64,000 bases of DNA from Nocardia cyriacigeorgica. Its GTDB lineage: Bacteria > Actinomycetota > Actinomycetes > Mycobacteriales > Mycobacteriaceae. Below are positions 60,435-64,000 of this stretch, piece after piece (positions within the stretch are counted from its first letter, which is position 1; the number at the start of each line of letters is the position of its first letter). The stretch covers positions 124,001-188,000 of the forward strand of contig NZ_VBUT01000008.1 of NCBI RefSeq assembly GCF_005863245.1, written 5' to 3'. The notes beneath the pieces are model-generated. The model did not search any database. It worked only from the letters and a program-made list of their open reading frames with translations, and was not told where the DNA came from. Both the position numbers and the translations under genes were made by a program.

Positions 60435-60697
60435 GTCAGCGCCGCCGCGCCGAATTCACAGCAGCTCGGTGCGATAGCGAGGAGCAGGCCTGGCCGCCTT
60501 CCCCCGGAGCGCGGCCGGCTGGGTGTCGTCCTCGGGAGGAACAGATCACCGGATGCACCTGCCGAAACCCGGGCCGGGGGTGCATGAGACTGTCGGTGAC
60601 ATGTATCACAGATCATCTCGCGTGCCGTTGGCCGCGTGGTCGTGTCCTTCGGATAGCGCGCGTGTCGGCGCGTGCGGAAGCTCGAGGAGGGTTGCGC

Positions 60698-60928
60698 GTG
60701 GATGCTGGGGATGTCGTCGGGGGATCGGTGATCGAAGGCCCGGGCGGCGCCCTGGAGCGGCTGGTGCGGGCGGCGAGCGGGTTGTCGGAGGAGGCGCAGC
60801 GGTATCTGGCGATGATCGCCGATCGATTGCGTGTCAGTGAGGGCTTGCCGCTGTTCGATGACGCGGGGGAATTGCGCGAGGCCGGTGAGGCGCCTGGGCA
60901 GGGCGCGGAACCGGAGCGGGAGGTCTGA
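60698..60928 (+). CDS. 76-residue protein of unknown function
   Basis: The GTG at 60698 has GAGGAGGG six bases upstream, a strong translation signal. The sequence is a helical core (ALERLVRAASGLSEEAQRYL, AMIADRLRVSEGLPLFDD) with an acidic tail. No membrane span, no known motif. The frame is open further upstream but with poor composition. The 263 bp before it hold no other gene. Confidence 0.55.
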   Translation: MDAGDVVGGSVIEGPGGALERLVRAASGLSEEAQRYLAMIADRLRVSEGLPLFDDAGELREAGEAPGQGAEPEREV

Positions 60929-61019
60929 GCGGTGAGGTGAGCGCGCGGCTGATCGAGTTGTCCGCGCGTGCAGAGGCCGTGCGGGGAGCACCTGCTACCG
61001 CGGACTGCGCGAGCAGGGG

Positions 61020-61226
61020 TCAGTGCTCGGCGGGTCCGGGTTCGCCGTCCCGGTGCTGCTGGCGCGAGAGCCGCCAGAGGAATTCGGGGTCGTCGTCCGG
61101 GCCGAGGACGCGCTTGGGGGCGCGTCGCGGTGGCGCGGAAATGCCCGCACCTCGGTCGGGGCCGAACGCCTTCCAGCACAGCACCGCGATCGCCACGACC
61201 GCGATGAGTGCCAACAGGTACGTCAC
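61020..61226 (-). CDS. Small single-span membrane protein
   Basis: A 68-residue protein. One N-terminal membrane segment (VTYLLALIAVVAIAVLCWKA) is followed by a basic linker and DDDPEFLWRLSRQQHRD. The GTG at 61226 is eight bases after AGGAGG; the frame also allows a GTG at 61235, overlapping that AGGAGG. It lies between bldC and the 76-residue gene. Function is unknown. Confidence 0.65.
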   Translation of the reverse strand: MTYLLALIAVVAIAVLCWKAFGPDRGAGISAPPRRAPKRVLGPDDDPEFLWRLSRQQHRDGEPGPAEH

Positions 61227-61344
61227 GTCGCTCACCTCCTGCTACCGAGGGTAGACCCGCGCCGGGCCCGCGCGCATCGAGACGTGCGATACCCGCCACG
61301 ACGGCCGTGCACGGGCTTCGTCGTGGCGGGCTGATCGAGACCAG

Positions 61345-61554
61345 TCAGCGCGTGGTGGCCTCGGTGGTGAGCGACTTCAGCAGCTGCATGACCTCGGACT
61401 CACGGAACCGGCGGTGCCCACCCGGGGTGCGCAGCGACCCGAGCCGACCGGCGTGCGCCCACCGGGTGACGGTCTTCGGGTCGACATGGAACAGGGCGGC
61501 AACCTGGCCGGGCGTCAGCAGGGTGTCCTGGCCGCCGACGGTGATCGCGGTCAT
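61345..61554 (-). CDS. bldC: MerR-like developmental regulator BldC
   Basis: A 69-residue protein consisting of one MerR-type winged helix (LLTPGQVAALFHVDPKTVTR, WAHAGRLGSLRTPGGHRRFR). It is nearly the Streptomyces BldC core, which binds DNA cooperatively on direct repeats and controls development. ATG 61554 has GGAG seven bases upstream. It is divergent from the DUF4229 gene. Confidence 0.94.
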   Translation of the reverse strand: MTAITVGGQDTLLTPGQVAALFHVDPKTVTRWAHAGRLGSLRTPGGHRRFRESEVMQLLKSLTTEATTR

Positions 61555-61744
61555 AGCAAACTCTCCGTTCTCGACAGTAACTATCCCTCATCAAGATGCC
61601 GTCATAGTCGCACCGAGACCCCCAGGTACTCGAATGACCTACTGTTGGTAAAGGGGAGGTAATAGACAAATCGGATATTGTGCGCATCGGCGTGTGGTAG
61701 CGCCGGGTCGAGTACCCGATGGACCTCCGCCTACTCTGGACATC

Positions 61745-62104
61745 GTGAGTGACGCATCGCGACCGGAAGGGGCATCCGCCCGGCAAACCAGTGGTTCGAC
61801 GGGCGGGCGGCTGGCCCGCAACCTGGCCTTGTACACGGTGGCCCGGCTCGGCCTGGTCGCGCTGATCACCGCGGTGATCATGCTCGCGGCGAATCTCATC
61901 GACGTGCAGATCCCGCTGGTGGTGGCCGCGCTGTTCGCACTCATCATCGCCATGCCGCTGTCGCTGGTCCTGTTCAAGGGCCTGCGCACCAAAGTCAACG
62001 AGGACATCGCCGTGGTCGACGAGCGCCGCCGCCAGGACAAGGCGCAGCTGCGGGCTCGGCTGCGCGGTGACGAGCCGGGCGATCAGGGCGGGCCGAAGGC
62101 GTGA
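61745..62104 (+). CDS. DUF4229 family membrane protein
   Basis: A 119-residue protein. After a flexible N-terminus come two membrane segments (LYTVARLGLVALITAVIMLA and IPLVVAALFALIIAMPLSLV), then a charged coiled-coil tail (EDIAVVDERRRQDKAQLRAR). This is typical of DUF4229, of unknown function. GTG 61745. Its stop overlaps the next gene by 4 bp (GTGA). Confidence 0.83.
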   Translation: MSDASRPEGASARQTSGSTGGRLARNLALYTVARLGLVALITAVIMLAANLIDVQIPLVVAALFALIIAMPLSLVLFKGLRTKVNEDIAVVDERRRQDKAQLRARLRGDEPGDQGGPKA

Positions 62105-63186
62105 AGTACGTCGACCGGAGCGCCCCGCGTGCCTGGGTCGACAATGCCGTGCGGCTCATCGACGCCGACACCCAGCGCAGCGCCGACACCCATCTGCTGC
62201 GGTATCCGCTGCCGGCCGAGTGGGATATCCAGCTGTATCTCAAGGACGAATCCACTCACATCACCGGCAGTCTCAAGCACCGGCTGGCGCGTTCGCTGTT
62301 CCTGTACGCGCTGTGCAACGGCTGGATCACCGAGAACACCACCGTGGTCGAGGCGTCGTCCGGGTCGACGGCGGTGAGCGAGGCGTATTTCGCGAAACTG
62401 CTCGGCCTGGATTTCGTCGCCGTGATGCCCGCCAGTACCTCGCCGCAGAAGATCGCGTTGATCGAGGCGCAGGGCGGCCGCTGTCATTTCGTGCAACGCC
62501 CACCGGAGATGTACACCGAGGCCGCGCGGCTGGCCGCCGAATGCGGTGGGCACTACATGGACCAGTTCACCCATGCCGAGCGGGCGACCGACTGGCGTGG
62601 CAACAACAACATCGCCGAATCCATCTTCGAGCAGCTGAAACTGGAGAATCACCCGGTGCCGGAGTGGATCGTCACCGGCGCGGGCACCGGCGGCACCGGC
62701 GCCACCATCGGCCGCTACATCCGCTACCGCAGGCATGCGACGAAACTGGCCATCGTCGATCCGGAGAATTCCGCGTTCTACGGCGGCTACGAAACCGGTG
62801 ATCCGGGCTATCAGACCGGGATGCCGTCGCGGATCGAAGGCATCGGGCGTCCGCGGGTGGAGCCGTCGTTCATCGCGCAGGTGGTGGACCGGATGATCGA
62901 GGTGCCCGACGCGGCGTCGATCGCCACCGCGCGGCACGCCAGCCGGGTGCTCGGCCGGCGCGTCGGTGGTTCGACCGGCACCAATCTGTGGGGCGCGTTC
63001 GCGCTGATCGCCGAGATGCTGGCGCAGGGGCGCACCGGCAGCGTGGTCACCCTGCTCTGCGACGGCGGCGACCGGTACGCGGGAACGTATTTCGACGACG
63101 ACTGGGTCGCGAAGCAGGGTCTGGACCTCGACGAACCTGCCGCCGTGCTGGCCGATTTCACCGCGACGGGCATCTGGCGCGGCTGA
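62101..63186 (+). CDS. cds1: PLP-dependent cysteine synthase/desulfhydrase family protein (Cds1-like)
   Basis: A 361-residue fold-type II PLP enzyme. The PLP lysine is Lys59 in THITGSLKHRLA. Substrate loop SSGSTAVSEA and phosphate loop GAGTGGTGATIG are present, and the C-terminal SGG equivalent is LCDGGDRYAGT. It resembles mycobacterial Rv3684 (Cds1), an L-cysteine desulfhydrase producing H2S, pyruvate and ammonia, more than a biosynthetic CysK. This is from memory of the family. GTG 62101 overlaps the DUF4229 stop. Confidence 0.82.
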   Translation: MKYVDRSAPRAWVDNAVRLIDADTQRSADTHLLRYPLPAEWDIQLYLKDESTHITGSLKHRLARSLFLYALCNGWITENTTVVEASSGSTAVSEAYFAKLLGLDFVAVMPASTSPQKIALIEAQGGRCHFVQRPPEMYTEAARLAAECGGHYMDQFTHAERATDWRGNNNIAESIFEQLKLENHPVPEWIVTGAGTGGTGATIGRYIRYRRHATKLAIVDPENSAFYGGYETGDPGYQTGMPSRIEGIGRPRVEPSFIAQVVDRMIEVPDAASIATARHASRVLGRRVGGSTGTNLWGAFALIAEMLAQGRTGSVVTLLCDGGDRYAGTYFDDDWVAKQGLDLDEPAAVLADFTATGIWRG

Positions 63187-63257
63187 ACGCGCGGCCTTGG
63201 CCTCATTGCGCGTCATCGGCCGACGACCGGAGGGATCCGCCGGATCGCGTGCCCGGC

Positions 63258-63953
63258 CTACCCGGATCGCGCCGCGCCCTGCCGATCGCGGGCAGGCCCG
63301 CCCGCCTTCGACGGTGCCCGGCCGGCCGACTCGCGCGCACGACCCGCGGTCGCGCGGACCCCGGCGATGATCGTGTCCACCAAAGCGGCGATGTAGGCGG
63401 CCGATTCGGCTTTCGCCCGTTCCCGCAGGTGCGGCGGCGTCGCGGTGACGTGGTTGGAGACCGCTCCCGCGATCAGATCGGCGACCAGGGCGACCGAGGT
63501 CTGCGGTGGGAGTTCGCCCCGCTCGATGCCACGCCGGATGATCGCGCGGGTGGCGCGCAAATGTTCGGGGTACGGATCGCCGGCGAGGGTGTCGGCGAGT
63601 TTCGGCACGCGATGCGCGTCGGCCGACAGCTGGCGTGCCAGTGACCCGTCATCGGTGCTTTCGTGCGCCAGCCAGCTGGTGGCGAACTCGATCAGATCGG
63701 ATCGCAGGTCGCCGGTGTCGATGCCTGCGATGAACCGGATCCGCGAACGCACCGCGTCCACCAGCAGTGCCTCCTTCGACGGCCACCGCAGGTAGAGCGA
63801 GCCTTTGCCGATCCCGGAACGCCTGGCCACCTCGTCCAGCGTGAACCCGCTCCACCCGCGTTCGGCGTAGACCGCGCGGGCGGCCTGCTGGGCGCGGTGT
63901 TCCAGGTCCGGATCGCGCGGACGCCCGGCTCGTCGCGTGTCAACCACCGACAC
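63258..63953 (-). CDS. TetR-family transcriptional regulator
   Basis: A 231-residue TetR protein. The HTH lies at residues ~38-58 (TLDEVARRSGIGKGSLYLRW). The C-terminal domain (LVADLIAGAVSNHVT, YIAALVDTIIAGV) is of the TetR_C type, with a basic, Ala-rich tail that looks disordered. GTG 63953 is used. It converges on the cds1-like gene with 71 bp between. Target genes probably lie beyond the right edge. Confidence 0.88.
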   Translation of the reverse strand: MSVVDTRRAGRPRDPDLEHRAQQAARAVYAERGWSGFTLDEVARRSGIGKGSLYLRWPSKEALLVDAVRSRIRFIAGIDTGDLRSDLIEFATSWLAHESTDDGSLARQLSADAHRVPKLADTLAGDPYPEHLRATRAIIRRGIERGELPPQTSVALVADLIAGAVSNHVTATPPHLRERAKAESAAYIAALVDTIIAGVRATAGRARESAGRAPSKAGGPARDRQGAARSG

Positions 63954-64000
63954 ATTGTGGCACCGGTCTCATTTTCCTATTTACGACGGTGGCCGTCCGT

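Overview
The window is high-GC, densely packed actinobacterial chromosome. Gene content and order point to a mycolate-containing actinomycete of the order Mycobacteriales, most likely Nocardia or a close relative. Markers are mshA (mycothiol), hbhA, senX3-regX3, bldC, rex fused into the heme locus, and a long run of genes in the order known from Mycobacterium tuberculosis Rv0472c to Rv0529. That comparison is from memory of the M. tuberculosis map, not from a search. I see no tRNA, rRNA, CRISPR array, prophage or insertion sequence.

Layout. 1-4.6 kb: 5' end of an ABC1/UbiB kinase gene, TetR, DUF445 membrane protein, an XRE regulator with a promoter/operator, hbhA with a duplicated repeat, and a small membrane protein. 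5-12 kb: alpha/beta hydrolase with an operator array, purU, GNAT, deoC, a DUF2993-like exported protein, an orphan AbiEi-type regulator, a methyltransferase and two DUF2505 paralogues. 12-23 kb: murB, L,D-transpeptidase lipoprotein, YbjN protein, mshA, hydrolase, two SDR-type proteins, two monooxygenase-fold proteins, ROK kinase, gpm. 23-28 kb: secreted CocE/NonD hydrolase and senX3-regX3. 28-38 kb: Rv0495c-like gene, ppx, a repeat-rich membrane protein, TIM-barrel protein, thioesterase, proC, excisionase-like HTH, the 33-residue ribosomal protein bS22, galE2-like gene, acyltransferase. 38-51.5 kb: serB1-like phosphatase, glutaredoxin, then rex-hemA-hemC-hemD, a divergent 958-residue membrane protein of unknown function plus an 89-residue gene, hemB and a string of small membrane or secreted proteins. 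51.5-58.3 kb: hemL-pgm-thioredoxin-ccdA-resB-ccsA, almost entirely coupled by 4-bp start/stop overlaps. 58.3-64 kb: TetR, secreted lipase with its own palindrome, bldC, DUF4229, cds1-like desulfhydrase and a last TetR.

How it fits together. Rex (NADH sensor) heads the glutamyl-tRNA-to-uroporphyrinogen genes, and hemL is joined to the system II cytochrome c maturation genes. Heme supply, redox sensing and cytochrome assembly are therefore grouped within about 18 kb. Cell-envelope genes (murB, Ldt, mshA, hbhA, acyltransferase, lipases) fill much of the rest.

The least explained elements are the 958-residue protein, which has a duplicated ectodomain and a Ser/Gly tail; two families of dispersed intergenic repeats; the repeat-driven length changes in several proteins; and a 12-codon mini-ORF that bridges two genes in the cytochrome operon.
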